Assembly: GCF_040054535.1 (NCBI RefSeq) | Contig: NC_090784.1 | Span: forward strand, 5,007,501-5,071,500 | Source of the DNA: Antennarius striatus | Taxonomy: Eukaryota > Chordata > Actinopteri > Lophiiformes > Antennariidae | Direction of reading: 5' to 3' | DNA: 64,000 nt | Notes under the pieces: generated by a model | Seen by the model: only the letters and a program-made list of their open reading frames with translations | Database searches by the model: none | Told to the model about the DNA's origin: nothing | In this document: in pieces, positions 24,333 to 39,400 of the stretch | Layout of the letters: every line of letters begins with the position of its first letter | How positions within the stretch are numbered: position 1 is the first letter of the stretch | Made by a program: the position numbers and the translations under genes

Positions 24333-25440
24333 TAATTTCGATTGAGAAAATGATTTCTTCTACTTCCTGTCCTCCGTCTGAATCTTTTGCTTTTAAAGCA
24401 CACAGGCCTCAGAGCAGCATGCAGCCTCTCCACCAGAGACAGTGTAACAAGGCTATGGTCACCTGGGCCGTCTCTGTAAGGTCAAAGGTCACATTCAGGT
24501 GTAGGAATCCATACAGTAATAAAAGAGACGTCATAATGCATATTAGCTATGATGACATGACGGGAACACGATCAGATGTCGAATTTAACGACAGCATGAA
24601 AAACAACTACTTACAGCAGGTACAGCTTTGATCGCCACGATAGTTCAGAATTTTTTTTCTCGTATTTTCTCACAATATATATTTTCTGCTTTTTTGTAAA
24701 TGGAATTTTTGCGTTTAATGTTGTAGTAAACCACAAGTTTAAAAGTTTGGCTCTGTGGATTTAATTTTGAATGTGGATCGACATAAGATAATTTTATTTA
24801 GAATCAAACCAGGGCTTCATTCAGTGTCATCTGAGGTGAGACTGACAGTGACGATGGCGTGATCGGTGACGGCGGTAGAATTTAACCTCCGCTGCTGGTA
24901 GACAGTAATGAGCATTCCATCCTCTCACTGGAGGAGGAGGGGGGGGGCTTTCATTAAGTGAGATTAAATCACACATCTAAAGCTGAGGCAGCACATCCCC
25001 AGAGGTAAAAGCCACCCCCACTTTAAAAATAGACAAGTACATTTCAGAGAAGATTTGCTCTTTTCGTTGGTGGTGGCTTGACAACCTGTTTTAATGTTGC
25101 AGCAGCATGACTGGGATGTCACAGCATGTGGGAACAAGACGACGTGTTAGGTGATGCTTTTGGACGTTGCCCTTTTCTCGATTCCACACCCACCTCCCCT
25201 TCACCAGTTCACGACATGTTCTGAAGCAGTGCTGCTTTGCACCCGTCGGGGCCGATCACGGGTGAGGATGGCTTGAATGTGGCCCCGTGTGATCCCCAGA
25301 GACAGCTGAGAGTGATGCGGACAGCATCTCGCTGAGGGTAGAAACGGGATGACGAGTCTAAAGCACAAACAACGAAACCTTCTCATCCTATTCTGCCAGT
25401 GCTGCCGAGCAGGAGGAGCTCCCACGGCAAGAAAAGACAA
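24333..25440. other. Spacer between two convergent genes
   Basis: Lies between the presumed 3' ends of the RHIM-like gene (+) and usp45 (-). No supported gene was found. Confidence 0.5.
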
Positions 25441-25460
25441 GTGTTCAGCTTTAAATTACA

Positions 25461-27410
25461 TTTATTTGATACCGTATGTCGTTATATTCACTCGAAATGT
25501 TCCTCATGTCATGACATAATATGATTTTCTGGAAACAAACAAAAAAAACCCTGCATACCAGAAGCACCAATGAGTTTATGTCATTTCCAACATGTACAAT
25601 AATAAACTTTTTGCTTACAGTATCCTCTACTGTACATACAGAGGATGTTCTCCCCACCATGCACAGGTGTGTTCTAACCTGAAGCATAGGCACTGAATTT
25701 ATCCTCTTTTAAAAAGACAATATTAAACTTCTAGTTCTGCTCCATTTGCTTCCCTTCTACTTTTTTGGTGAATGTCCAACAAGCCTGAATATATGTTTTA
25801 GAGCAGTTTTTTTTCTTTTTTAGAAAAGATTAATGGCATATTTGTCAATAACATTCCAAGAGTATTCAATACATTCTTCAAAACATGAATCCATGCACAT
25901 TACAGGATAGATGTCTTTTTTTTCCAGTCAAGCTCAAGTCTTAAAGGTTGTTGTTTTTTTTGTCTAAATGTTGCTGATAGTGGTTGAGAGTTAACACGGA
26001 AACACGGATGATCATGAGAGAACTCATGTTAAAGAAGTCCTGTGTGATGCAAACTCCTATGTTTGATGCCCCCCCCCCCCTTTAACCGGCAGCTGCAAAA
26101 CTTGTCTTTGGCAAATGTCTTTCAAATGTCGTTCACTGACTGTCTGGCATCCATACATTCAGATGTAGAAGAAGAAACGTTGTAAAGTAGCTGTTGTGCT
26201 ACTCCTTAAAGGTGCTATCTGTAGCTGTGGGTTTCTAAACCAGTACACCGCTGAAACCAGCAGGTCATTAGCTATGTTTGCTATTGGTTGAGCAAAATCC
26301 GAGGGGAAAAAAAAAGAATCAAATTAGGCATGTTTCCATCACCTGCCTTTTAACAAGTAAGCAAGGCTACAAAATTACATTAGTTTTGTCAAAAGAAGCC
26401 AAATGAATGCAAATAAAACTGGATCACCACTAAGCTCCAATAAGTATTAAAGAACAAAACCTGTGACCTTGACCATTTATGAGGGAATATGGGAATTCAT
26501 CATGGAATGGGAATATCCAGGAAGATGTTGCTAACAAATACCCCCCCCCCCCATGTCCTTCTGTGAAAGAGAACAGCTGATCATTCTTGTGGGGTATTGT
26601 CAGAACATATTGAGGAAAGTCATTCCCATCTTGGACCATTTCCTTTTTTTATTTTTTTTAAATTTCCCATTTCCATACACATTTTCTAAGAGTAAAAATA
26701 CGTTGGTGGAAACACAACAAATTCAAAAAAAAATACTGATATCTGTGATGACTTGGTTGTCATTGCTTTTGTAGATAAAGAGCAGAAAATGCCCGCCTCC
26801 ATTTGACACCACTGGAGCTGCATTAGTAGTGCTTGAAATGTCAAGACGTAAAACCGTTTCCTGGAAACTCTCCAATCACATTGCTTCTTGTCCCCATGAA
26901 CTGTTGTCTTTACTAAAGTACAAACATGTCTCATCTTTGCCTCGGCATTTCTCAAAATCCATAGTTGCAATTGTCAATGTAGATGTTTTGAACAAACCTG
27001 AGTGAAAAATTCAGAGAAGCGACTTCTGTGACAGACTGCTGAACAAACCAAATTTAATACTAACTGAATTGAACAGGTTAATGGTTAACCGATGATATGT
27101 ATAGCACCTTAAATCTACATGAGCCCGCCTCCTACTCATTTGTGTGTCTGCGAACACAACGCTGACATCAACCGGTGAGCTCCATTTAGCATGCAGTCAT
27201 TTTACTTATTTCCCATTAGTCACTGACATGCAGTTATGTTAACGTCACCATTGAAAAGACACACAATAGACTGAGAAAAGCTCAGCTGTCTTTTAGTCCC
27301 TTTTCTTTAAAGGGGTAATCAGCGCAGAATATAATAACTTTAAGATGTGATGTCCACAAAGGACACAAGGGATGTTTGTCTCATTTAAAAGAGATATGGA
27401 GAAAACACGT
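25461..27410 (-). other. usp45 3'UTR (inferred)
   Basis: A minus-strand AATAAA at 25461-25466 could end a long 3'UTR of about 1.9 kb. The region contains C runs near 26070 and 26540 and no coding segment I can support. A nearer polyadenylation site cannot be excluded. Confidence 0.35.
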
Positions 27411-30400
27411 CTACATCATTTCCTCATAGAAGAGCAGGTATGCCTGAGAGTTGAGCACTCTTGACTCTGGTACCATCTGAACGGTCGTATCGCTGATGTA
27501 CACCCACTGGCCCTGGGAGCTGCTGCTGGCATCCCTCGCACCTGAAACACACACATAATGTTCAGATCGTGTGGAAAGCGTCTCTTGCTTAAAAAACAGC
27601 CAAACAACGAAAGTCTGATGTAGGTCACAAACTTGTTCAGTGTATGGATCGTGAAGAGAGCTAAACGCACTTTTCATGTGTGAAAAGTGTGTTTAGATGG
27701 CAAGACTTTCCACATTTACACAAAAACCACGGGACTAATTTCCATGAAGCGTGGAGGAGCTGGTGATGTGTCAGCTGGAGACACGTGTAGGACTGTTTGG
27801 CCTTGGTGAAGGAATAGAGTGTGTCAATGAATGCTCTTTTGTTTCCTGCTCTATCAACTCATCTGATGTTTCAGCAGGTTGACCTCCACTAATGTGTATT
27901 GAAGTTTACAAACCACGAAGGTGTAATGTGTGATAATTCTCCAGAGCTTTCCAAACTTTAGCTGCTATCTTATCCAAGAAGAATACGGTGCTCATTCTGA
28001 GAGGCCTCAATGTTGGTATATGTTGACCGTCACATCCCAAGTCCAGTGGGCATGCTGGTGGAGCTGACCCATCAATCTGGTACAATCAGTTCAAGAGAAA
28101 GCAGATTCCAAAGGTCAAATGTTCAACGTGAGGCGAAAGCCCTACCCATGGGCCACTTTTCATAAAACATGGATGCAAGCATGGAAAAAGCCTGAAAAAA
28201 CTCAACTAATGTGAATTTATATTTCATAAATTACATAGTATCAAATGAAATTAAGCTTGACAGTGGGTGACACGGTGGCGCAGTGGGCAGCGCTGTCGCC
28301 GCATAACAAGGCGGTTCCGGGTTTGAGTCCACCTCTGTGTGGAGTTTACATGTTCTCCCCGTGTCTGCGTGGGTTCTCTCCGGGTTCTCCGGCTTCCTCC
28401 CACCTCCAAAAACATGCCCTTCAGGTTAACTGGCCGTTCCAAATTGTCCGTAGGTGTGAGTGTGTGCGTGCGTGTTTGTCTGCGTCTCTGTGCGGCTCCG
28501 TGGTGCACTGGCGTCCAGTGTTTGTCCTTAAATGCTATGGAAGTTCACCAGGTCTCTGATCTCTGGCAGCTTCTAAAACTGCAGCACCGTAACATCTCAG
28601 TGAAGTTTTAGAATCCACATTAATATTCTGTTCAAAATGTTAATGCTTTAAATGGCCTAAAAACAATTATAATAATAATAGTAATAATATCAGCCATAAT
28701 CATTATTATTAAAAATACTGTATTAATTATAGTAATAATAAAAATGTTATTATTATCATCATTATTATTATAATTATCATTATTATTAATAATAATGGAT
28801 TTGATTTATATAAAGCTTTTTCGTGGACTCTCAAAGCGCTTACACTGGTTCCATTATTCATTCACTCCTCCATCATTGGTGATGGTCAATTGGACTACAT
28901 GTGTGGACACAGCTGCCCTGGGGCAAACTGACGGAAACGTGGTAACCAATCTGTGCCAACGGATGGAACCTTGGTGTCAAATGAAATCAGAGGATGCAGC
29001 TTTGCTGGTTGTTCTAACCTCCTGATAAAGGGTCTCGCCCAAGGACACAGTGACAGACGACTGGGGGAGCAGGATTCGAAATGCCAATCCTGCGATCATT
29101 AGATAACCTGCTCTACCACCTGAACCGCTGCCAGGTCTCCATGAGCCTCAGTGTCAAATAAATTCAGGAGATGCCGCTTTGCTGGTTGATCCAACCTCCT
29201 GACATATGACTAAAGGTCAGTCTTTGTGGTCAGAAGCCGTAGACATTAGTTTCTTAGTTTTTTCTTGCATTATTTCCTACCAATGGCTCCATCTACATCT
29301 GCAAATATGGATATTCTACTTATGCTGAAGAGAGAAAAAAGACAAACCACACAGATCTATAGAGCACAACAACATCCACATGTCCAGCTTATTGAGGAAG
29401 ACATGTTAAATGTTACATGGCTGCTCACACAAACTGTCCCAGAACCGATCACAGGCCTTCAAGGAGCTCCAGAGAAACACACTCTCACCTGACAGGTTCT
29501 TGTGGTGATGATCCGTCTTCTTCTGATGATTGCGGACTTTCACATAAGCGGTATAGTGTCCCCCCCGCATGGATCCACTGTGTTCAACGATCCCATACAG
29601 ACCATAGAGGACACGTTCACCTGCCGACTGGTTCTAGCAAAGAGAATGAACCAAGACAGGAAACAAGGTGGAGGTCAGCAGGGACGAATGAAGGAAGAAA
29701 CAGCAGATAATTTAAACACGGACGGTGGTTCAATACCTTGCAGGACACCGAACAAAATGGAGCCAGATCCAAGATGAGGGGGAAGTCGACATGACGGTTC
29801 ACCTTCCTGAAATTCATCCCTGCCTTTAAACAGAAAAAAACAGAACATTACCTTCGAGTAAATACCACACAGATCCCACACACTGTCACTGTGTGAGATA
29901 CAAACACACACAGATGCAATAAATGGAGGACGAAAAGAGGCAGTGTGTTCTCACCTGATGGAAGCGTTTAAGATGCAGTGTGATGACAGGAGGCAGCCAG
30001 GATATTAGCATTTGTTTCCTAGCGCTGGTGTAAATCTTCTCCACCTTCTTATCTGTGACAGCAGCCAAAAACAGAACGATTTAAAAGTTTAAAAAAAAAA
30101 AAAATCCTGGTTCAGTCAAATAAACAGAGTCCTGCTCGTTTTAAATAAAACAGCTGAGTGTTTAAATGCAAACAGAGATATTAGCAAATGTTCATTACAG
30201 GATCAGAAAAACCATCAGCCACCACAGAGAAACTGATCCCTACAAGAGAGACACTGAAGGTCTTTATGTTCACACTAGGACAAACTCACTCTGTTGTGAT
30301 GTGTTCAAACCCACACAAACAATTAAACTCTGGTCAGATGTTGGAGTCAAGGTCTGACATGGAAGTTGAATCGAAGCATATACTGTAGTTGCAGAAATGA

Positions 30401-33400
30401 GTGCTGGAATAGTCAGAAAGAAATAAAATACACTGCAAGGGTGGATTGAATTTTTCTACAGATATTTTCCAGACAATTGTTGTTAATGACAAGATTTGAA
30501 GTTGTCCGTGGCTCTAAGCTCTGTGAAGAATGAAATGACAAACTCTTTCACAGAAAACAATCAAGTCAATCTGAAATGAGTATTTGGTTTTCAAAAGACA
30601 GAGGAGGGATATGACTTTGATTCTTGAAGATGTGCACCATCTTTTAGAAACATTTTTGTAATGAAGCTGTATCATATCATCGCTCTGAGCGGGTGCTCAT
30701 ATTCGAAACTCTTTGTCGCTGCGGGTGATTGGTCTTACCGGCTGAGCTGCTCTTGCGCAGCTGTTTCTGTCTGCGTTCAGTGCAGCACTCACACAGCAGC
30801 TTGTTGTTCCCCATCAGCAGCTCCACAGAGGTGAACTGGTGGAGGCAGGACTGGATGGAGCACTCCTTAGAGCTGGGCGTGTAGCTGTGGGACAGGGCCT
30901 GGAACGCCCCCTGGTGCTGCTGATGGTGGGAGTTCTCTCCTTGCTCCTCAGGGAAACAGTGTGTAGAAGGAGAGCAGTCCCCAGAAGCAATGCTGATGCT
31001 GACCTTTGACACTGCAGTAACCAGCTGCTCTACGGCGCCTCCCTGCCTCACACACGATGATGACGAAGGGGAAGCGGCAGAGACGGGTGTAGGAGACGGA
31101 GTGAGGGTGGAAGTGGACGAGGGGGTGGACGTGTGTCCTTGGCTGTGGCTAGAGAAGGAGGTGCGAGGCGTCCACTCGCTCTCCGACGCCTCGCTGTCGG
31201 CGTCATTACTGCTGTCCTGAGCACCAGAGTCTCTTTCGCTACCGTCTGACAGGCTGCCGGCCGCAGCCATCTTGCAAGCTGAGACACAACGGGCCGATCC
31301 TCCAGCGACACCCTCCTCCTCCGGCGGCTCCGTACTGCAGCCTGCTGCCTTCTCCTCCACAGAACTTGAGGATCTCCTGCCCTGCTGCTTCTGGAGGAAA
31401 GAAAAGCACATTCGATCTTGGATTAATTTCTCTGTGGATGATGCTCCGGTCCTCAGCTGACATGATCACAACTTAGGAATCAGAAAAGTCTGGTTTCAGT
31501 TACTGGTAAATTTGGTGGACCAGCTGTTAATTTCAGAAGAATGAACACCTTTTCATAGCGATGAAGTGACTAAAGTAGAATTTTCTTGCTTTGATGAATA
31601 AAAAAATGAGACATAAACCTTAGATTTTGAAGTGACTCAGGTTGCCGTTGTTTGGTATCAGTTTGGTTTGAAGATCCAACAAAAAAGAAGCACACAAGAA
31701 ACCAGGAGGGTTCCTGTTCCGTTTCACTGGACTGTATTTATCACACACACCCTTCCTTACCTGTGCACTTGGCTTCCTGGTGTTTCTGTTGACAGAGTGC
31801 ACTGCAGAATGGACCTGATCATTGTGAGTTACATGGGCGTCCAGCTCCCGGATGCCCTTCCCCAGCCTACCAGGGTTGGATGGTTTTGATATCTGAGCAC
31901 AACACATGATCCATCATCAGTTCAGAGTGGAACCGTCAACAATGAAGCCTGACAATGACAGACTTTCTCTGCTGAAAAGGATTAGATGCATAAAAGCTTA
32001 CTCGTGTTGCGCGGTTAAGTTAGGCAGAGTGTGTGAAGGCGATCAGCTTCACCTTTTATATTCATCTACTCAAAGTTAGACAGAACAATTAAAGGAGCTC
32101 ACCCGCTCCTCTATGATTGGCAAAGAGATGTCTATGAATGCCTCCTTCACAGTGGAGATCTGAAGTAGAAATCACATGCAAGTCAGTGTCAACATATTCA
32201 ATGCATCACTGTCCTTAATACACATAATAAAAGCCAGCTGTTAACAATAAACTTCTACTTTTAACAAGTCTGAAAGGAGATGAGAGAAGTGGCCATTTCT
32301 TTTCCTTCTCCTCTTCAGCTCCACACCTGGTGCTCTCTACCTTCAAGGTTTTCTTTTAGTTTTCATCTTGGCAGTGGCTTTTGTTAACAACTCCAAGCTC
32401 AAACATTTTATTGTAAATGCCTGCTGCAAACAGTTGGTGTTTGAACTGGTCCTTGAAGTGCTTTTTGTTTTTTCCAACTCATGTCTTCCTCCTCTAACTT
32501 TGGTACATCATTAGCTGTAGGTTGTGTGTATCGAGTCAAAAATGTTACAATTTGGTCTTTACTTCAAAACAGTAAAACCGATCTGCCGGTTTGTAATCGG
32601 TTCAGGAAATATATTAATCAATTTGTCATTCAGTGCCGCCTGCAGCACGCTCAAGACGAAGCAAAATAATTTCGACATAAGAAAAGACAAGGATGGTGTC
32701 TCGTTAAATATTATACACGTACACTTACATGTCCACACTCTTCACACATAATAGTGTTGGTCAGTTCACCAACAAAGATGCGATCCACAAAGTTCATCTT
32801 CACACCTTCCTTCCCGTATGCTAATGGGAAGAGAAACAGTTTTCCACTGATAACATGCATAACTTATTTGCAAACAAACACTGTCAATTCACTGTACAAC
32901 ATAATTCTGGTCCCCAAATTATTTACCACTATTATTTCATAGTGTGCTGCATTATATAGTATGAATGTTACTTTAGAAGCTTCTTATATTTTAAAGAAAC
33001 AAAGACGTTTTGATATAAATGTGACATTAGTTGTGCAGACAGTGTTCGAGGTGAAACACATACAACAGACCCTGTCATTATGAAGTATTCTGTTGACATG
33101 AACTAATGACCATAAACTAACAGGTATCACAACAGACTTTGTGTAAACTGATTCTTCAAACCAACTACACCTTGTCAGGAACTGAGCTGCATTTCCTTCG
33201 GTTGCCACAAGGTGGGAGTATTGCTCTTGATCGTCTGTCTACCAGCGTACAAACCTTTGACTTGACGTTTGGTGTCCTCATCCGCCGTTTTCTCTGTGGG
33301 ATTGTTGAAAGCTTTCAGAATTCCTGCTTTCACCCTCTGGACACAACAAACAAAAATATAAAACAGGGCAGACCTTAAGTCGTAGTTCCTGATGAAAATT

Positions 33401-36400
33401 TAATGCCTAAGAAAATTTTTAAAAAAAATCAGATTTCATTCAGGAATTCTCTCCATTACATCCATTAGTGGAACGTCAAACCATAGCCGACAGCTCTGTT
33501 TGACAGGTGTACCTATTATTAAGCGTCATTAGTGTAAAATAATTATTGTGCCTGTCTGAAAATGTCAGCTTGTAAATCTTAATTAAATGTACATGTTTGT
33601 GTGCGCAGAAGTTTTTTCATGGGGCTCGCTTATCGAAGGTGACATGGGTCAGGGAGCGTCTGTGAGCGAGCTGCGAAGAGGCGCCGCCACGGTAAAGCAC
33701 CGATCGATAGATAATTGGCCACGGTCTCTGTCTGGGGTCGAGACCAGTCACCCCCCATTTCCCTGGGACCCATGCACTGGACTGGCTATTTAGGTCAAAA
33801 AGTCCTGCTAATCCCAGCCTGGCCAGCCTGCACCCCACTCAGTCAGACCAGGCAGAGGCTCCACCACTAATTAATTACCAGCAGCCCCCACCTCCCCCTC
33901 CAGCGTAACAGCACGCCCTGTCCCGCACAGGACGGGCTGTGGGTTAGGGATGGGGGTAAAGGGGGTGGAGATGGCTGCTGGTACGAGGGTGCAGGGGTGG
34001 AAACTAAAATGAAGACGGGGTGAAGAAGGACGGTCCATGCCCTGAGAGAGTAACACCGACCATCTCAGCTAATCGCTCATAATTGACTGAGGCTAAATTA
34101 GCATATTTTGTTCTCTGATACTAATGGCCAATCAACACAAATACTTGGGGCCTCTAAAAGGTTGGTGGCACCCACAACACACAACACATTCACACAAGGC
34201 AACTGCGTATGATTTCTATGGTATTTATCAAACATACCTCTTCAAAATGAAAGGGTTTATTCAGGCTCAGCAGCCTTAAAATCGGACATAAAAATGCTGA
34301 AGATATATTAATGAAACATTACAAACGGACTGCATCTTTAGGAGGTTAATAACTGGTTAATATTCACGTTCATCAGAAAACCAGACTCAATAATGTAGGC
34401 TAAAATGCCACTGTTACTCCAAATGTACTTGGCAGGATAAATTAGTTTCTGAGTGAATGAATAGAGGAGGTTGCGCCCCCTCCCTCTCTGCCTCGCTGAT
34501 TGGACTCAGAGGCAGGCTGATGAGTGTGTGTGCATGTGGGTTGTCAATGATGGGAGCCATGGGTGACCCTCAAGCACAAAGGGACGGCCCTGGAGCTCAT
34601 TCAGCAGCTGTGGGTTTCCCAAGATCACATAATGATGCCGGTCGCGCCACTTGCAAGTCTCCTAAGTGGCACAACTGTAGTGTTCACAAGTCTGAAAGGA
34701 GCAGGGGAACCCAGCCTGCGGCTCCTCTTGGTTCTGGGGGCTGACCACTAAACACACCCGCTAACTTCTCCAACTTGGTTCACACTGCCACTGGTGGGGC
34801 CATGGGGGGCAGCTCAAGCCTGAAAAGGACTGCTGTGGGGTCTCCTAATTGCCCAGCGTAGAGTCGAGGAGGGGGCTCTCTGTACGTGCCAAAGACATGA
34901 CACTATAAGGTTAAAGCACAAAAACCAGTGAATCGAGTGAAAGCACACAGTCACCTAAACACTCCAGTGAGTGACTGGACTCATCTCAGATGGACTTTAA
35001 AGGCAGACGACAATAGTTGTAAGGTATTACCACGTTTGACTTGCTGAATCATTTTAAACCATGATCAATTCAGTGACCTGATGAGACAGACAGTTGGATC
35101 AAGACGGCAAAAAAAATGTAACCAGGAAAACTTCTTTAAAAAACTTCTTTAAAACAGTGAATTCACTCCTTACACTTTTCTAATATCCAACCCCCCCCCC
35201 CCCACACACACACACACACAAAACAAAAGTGTTTGGGTATTGTGGGTACATCAGAAATATACTTGCATAACAGATTGTAGAATTTTGTCGATAGAAGAAC
35301 ATGACATAAGACGTTTATATAGTCTGGAGTGACACAGCATTTAAAGCATCGCAGGGAGTTAAACACAAGAGAGTGTCAACTGAGTAAACTCACTTTAGTT
35401 TCCTCTACTCGTATGGAGTCCATTAAGTAGTGCAGGAGCTCCTGGCTGTCTTGTTGTTGGTAGCCCTTGAAGCGCGGAGCTCTGCAAAATATAAAAAGAA
35501 TAATTAAAAAACTGATGAAGTAAGGAAATAGTGGCTGACTGGAAAATACAGACTACGGTCTAGAATTAAGATACGGGTACATTTAAAAATTCAGGTACAA
35601 GAGATCTACTGTTAGTCCACAGAAATGGAAGTCACACATTAAAAAAATCAAATAATATTCATTCATTCATTTTCTGCCGCTTCATCCGCCATAGCGGGTC
35701 ACGGGGAGCTGGAGCCTATCGCAGCTGGCATAGGGCGTGAGGCAGGGGACACTCCGGGCACGACACCAGTGCATCATGGAGCCACACACAAAGACAGACA
35801 ACCAATGTTAAATAATAATAATAATCTATGCTGTTCTATTCTAGAAAATAAAGCGATGATTTATACAACCTTGGCACCACTGAGTCATCCCTGGAGAACA
35901 ACGGAGACTCATTACATTATGATACGCAACAAAGATGGACAGATGTTGACAGTCAAACCACTGCTCTACAGTCATGGCCAGCAGTTAATCTGAGCATGAT
36001 ATTGGTAGAAATTCATCCTGGACATTAATAACAGAGCGGTTAGAGGGGAGGCTCTCCCTGGCCCAACATGTGAACCAGATGTGCAGACAGATGCCGGGGC
36101 AGATGGGCAGCTCAGGCCAGAGCCGTGACAACCTGTTGACCGAGTCAGCCACATAACCACAGGACAGGCTGGTCCGACAGCCGCCACACACACCAAGAGG
36201 CCAGTGCTGGTTTGAGAAGGCCTCAGTCAAAGGTTTAAATGGAATCAAAGCTTCCAAGACTTTGACTGGTAGGTCACTCATTGTTAGTATTGCTCATTAC
36301 CCCTGTGTGTACACAGAATGTGACCACAGTTTGTTGTAGCTGTCATTTATTCAAAATGAATGATCACTCCGTGGTCGGGGTAGAGATGACACCCCACCTG

Positions 36401-39400
36401 CTTGAAGCACAGATCATTACCAGGAAATGTGGAGGAGCCAAGCCTCACCCCCACCCATAGACTCAGACATGATCCATCTCTCTTGTCCTTTTCATGCAGG
36501 CACGAGGAACTGTGGGTGGAGGGTAGAGGATGGTAGTGAGGACATATGCTGTTTATTTGCCAGCCCTAAAAAGGAACAGCTTGAAAGGGAACGTCCCCTC
36601 TTGTGTCGATGACTAGTCTGTGGATCTCCCAAGAGAGACATGCAGAGGGAGAAAGATGAAGCAGAACTGCGAAGTAAACAAGTGAGACAGAAAAAGAGTG
36701 AGAGACAGACAGAGCAGCGCAGTAAAACAAAAAAAAGGAAAAGCTTGGTTGGGATCAGTCGGAATGAGAGGGTCTACAAGCTCATCCCAGTGGAGAGAAG
36801 CAGAAGGGCCCTGTAGCGCTGCTCTCAATCTGGCCAACACAAACAGCTGCGGTGCTAACACAATTAACAGCCGGATGAGTTAGTACCAGACACAAGGCCA
36901 CACTAACCCCCCAAACACACACACACAGTTCACTTATTATTTAATCCAGCATTTACACACACAGAAGCATACAAAAGAGAAGTGGCTCAATATTTTATAG
37001 TTGAAGGAACATGTCCGATTCATACGTACATAGAGGACTGAACACATGTATGACCAAGGCCCTCAGACAACTGCTCAGTGTTTTCTACTCTATGCTTCTT
37101 GTATTGGTTTAACGCTTAGGCAGAAATTCAAAGCCAGTATTGATAATTACAAGATGTTCATTTACCTGCCGTCACCTTGAAGAAAGTACGCATCAAGTTT
37201 GACTCATGCATGAAACACTATATGCTATTGGTAAAGTTCAATGTCTGTGAACCAGTGGTACGTGAGACATTCACATACATGGATTTCTAATCAAACTGTT
37301 AACGTCTGGTCCTCAACAGAGCAGACTTTATGTTCTTTTTAAATAAACAACTTTAATGCACACCACAGGAGAGTGTTTTCTGTTGAAGTAATCACAGTTA
37401 TGTTCTCATAAAATAACATAGCATTGCATATCATCTCATTGTACATCACAGATGCTTACCATATAAACCCACGACTGCTTTATATTACTGTAGTATATTT
37501 TACAGCACTCAGGAATTGATTTACCTTAATATTACTTTTGATCCTATGGTGTCTTTTTTTCAGGACACTTGTGTTCTTCTGGAATAATTTACTACTACTG
37601 AAACACACCACTCACTTTCAGCTTTGGGATAGGAGTCAGCTAATGAATTAGAGCTCAAATGCACAAATACACACTTTTCTATTTTAGACACAATGGCAGC
37701 ATCAACATCATTTTCAGGTTTCAGGTTTCACAGCTGAATCCAGGACTGTTAGTTTCATTTTATGTCATTTTTAATCAGCTACAAAGGATTCTTCCCCTGA
37801 AGATGAAAAAAGTCTTCCTCCAGAGTAGATCTGTATGACAGCCCTGTGTCTGTGTGAACACGATCAATGTCAGTGTGGAAGGGTGATTGTGTGCCGGGTA
37901 CAACGCCACTACAAGGAGTCCATTGTTGCTTTCTCTTGTTTGCGTCAGGACGTAGGTGTCTCAAAAGGCCTATGAGCAATATTTGAAAGATAAGTGGAAA
38001 CTTATTTACAGCACCTGGAAGGAGAAGAAGAACCAAATCAGTCCTTGAAAGACGCAGGTGCAGATGAGTGCCTTTATGTACAAGCTGGGACCCTCCCTGG
38101 CACCAGATCATGTGGTGCTGACCATCCATCCCACATAGCTTGGCAGTGGCAGTAGCCCACATCAGACCAGTCCCGCTGGCAGCAGCAGGAAGAGTCCAGC
38201 ACAGGGATGCTCAGCTGGTTGAGGTCAAATGCATGTATGTGTGGAATGCTCACAAAAAAACTGGCTCCAGCACTCTGGATCCCTACAGGCCAAGGGCAGA
38301 CCCAAACCAATCTGAGTTGCAGCGCTTACAATGACAAGTAGGACGACAGGCTCACTTCAGTGTGCAGGCATCACAAAGGTCATTAATGGACGAAAAATGT
38401 CCTGGTAAACACCAGTTCTTCACTGCGTCCTTTCAGATAAAAGCTTCAGATCGAACCAAATGATTTGCGATAAGCTGCTGTGGACAAACATGTGAAAGCT
38501 CAGGCTGGTGAAATCATGACTGCAATTGTGTGCATTTATTCTAAGGCTTTAAAACAGGGGGAAAAAATCACCACTGATTTGAATATTATTGTTGTCCATG
38601 TAGGTTCTCAGTCATCCAGGTCATGGTTATCCAAAAGCTGTTTGAGTCGATCCACTGGACGTTAAGAAAGTTCTTGAGGACGTTTCGTCTCTCATCCAAG
38701 AGACTTCTTCAACTGAAGAAGTCTCTTGGATGAGAGACGAAACGTCTTCAAGAACTTTAACGTCCAGTGGATCGACTCAAACAGCTTTTGGATAATATTA
38801 TTGTTGAAGATACTATAGACGTAAAACAAGGACGAAATTATTTGGTGAACATAGTTGTTAAAACAAGCAGGATTAAGGTGTCATGTTGCCCAAATCATTT
38901 GGTCATCTCACAGGCTGCTGTAGATGAGGTAACAGTTTAATCAATGAGATTACAGATGCCCCTGTGTTTTTGTCTTTGTGTGCACAGATGTGTTTAGCAA
39001 TTACGCAAGCATTGGAATTGTTATAACTAGTGGCAATGGTATTGCAGATGCTGATCTTATTCTTTCAAACTGCATAACATAAGACACAACTAACAAACAA
39101 GGGTTTTAGTCTGAGCCTATAGTGAGTGGTGGATATTGTTTTGGTTATACAGTAACATGTCGAGAAGATAATCTGCCTTCAAAGGCACCGTAAAATATTA
39201 TTTACATGGAAAATAAATAAAATATAAAGACAAATAAAATTAAAGTCAAAATAATTAATTAATCTTAACTAATATTACTTTTATCATTTAAAATTACGTG
39301 TAAAGGTTCGTAAAACAAGACCGTTTAGCAAATATGCTGTGGAAGACACGACAGCCCTTCATGATGCATTAAGTACTGTGGGATACCTGCAGCATTCCAA

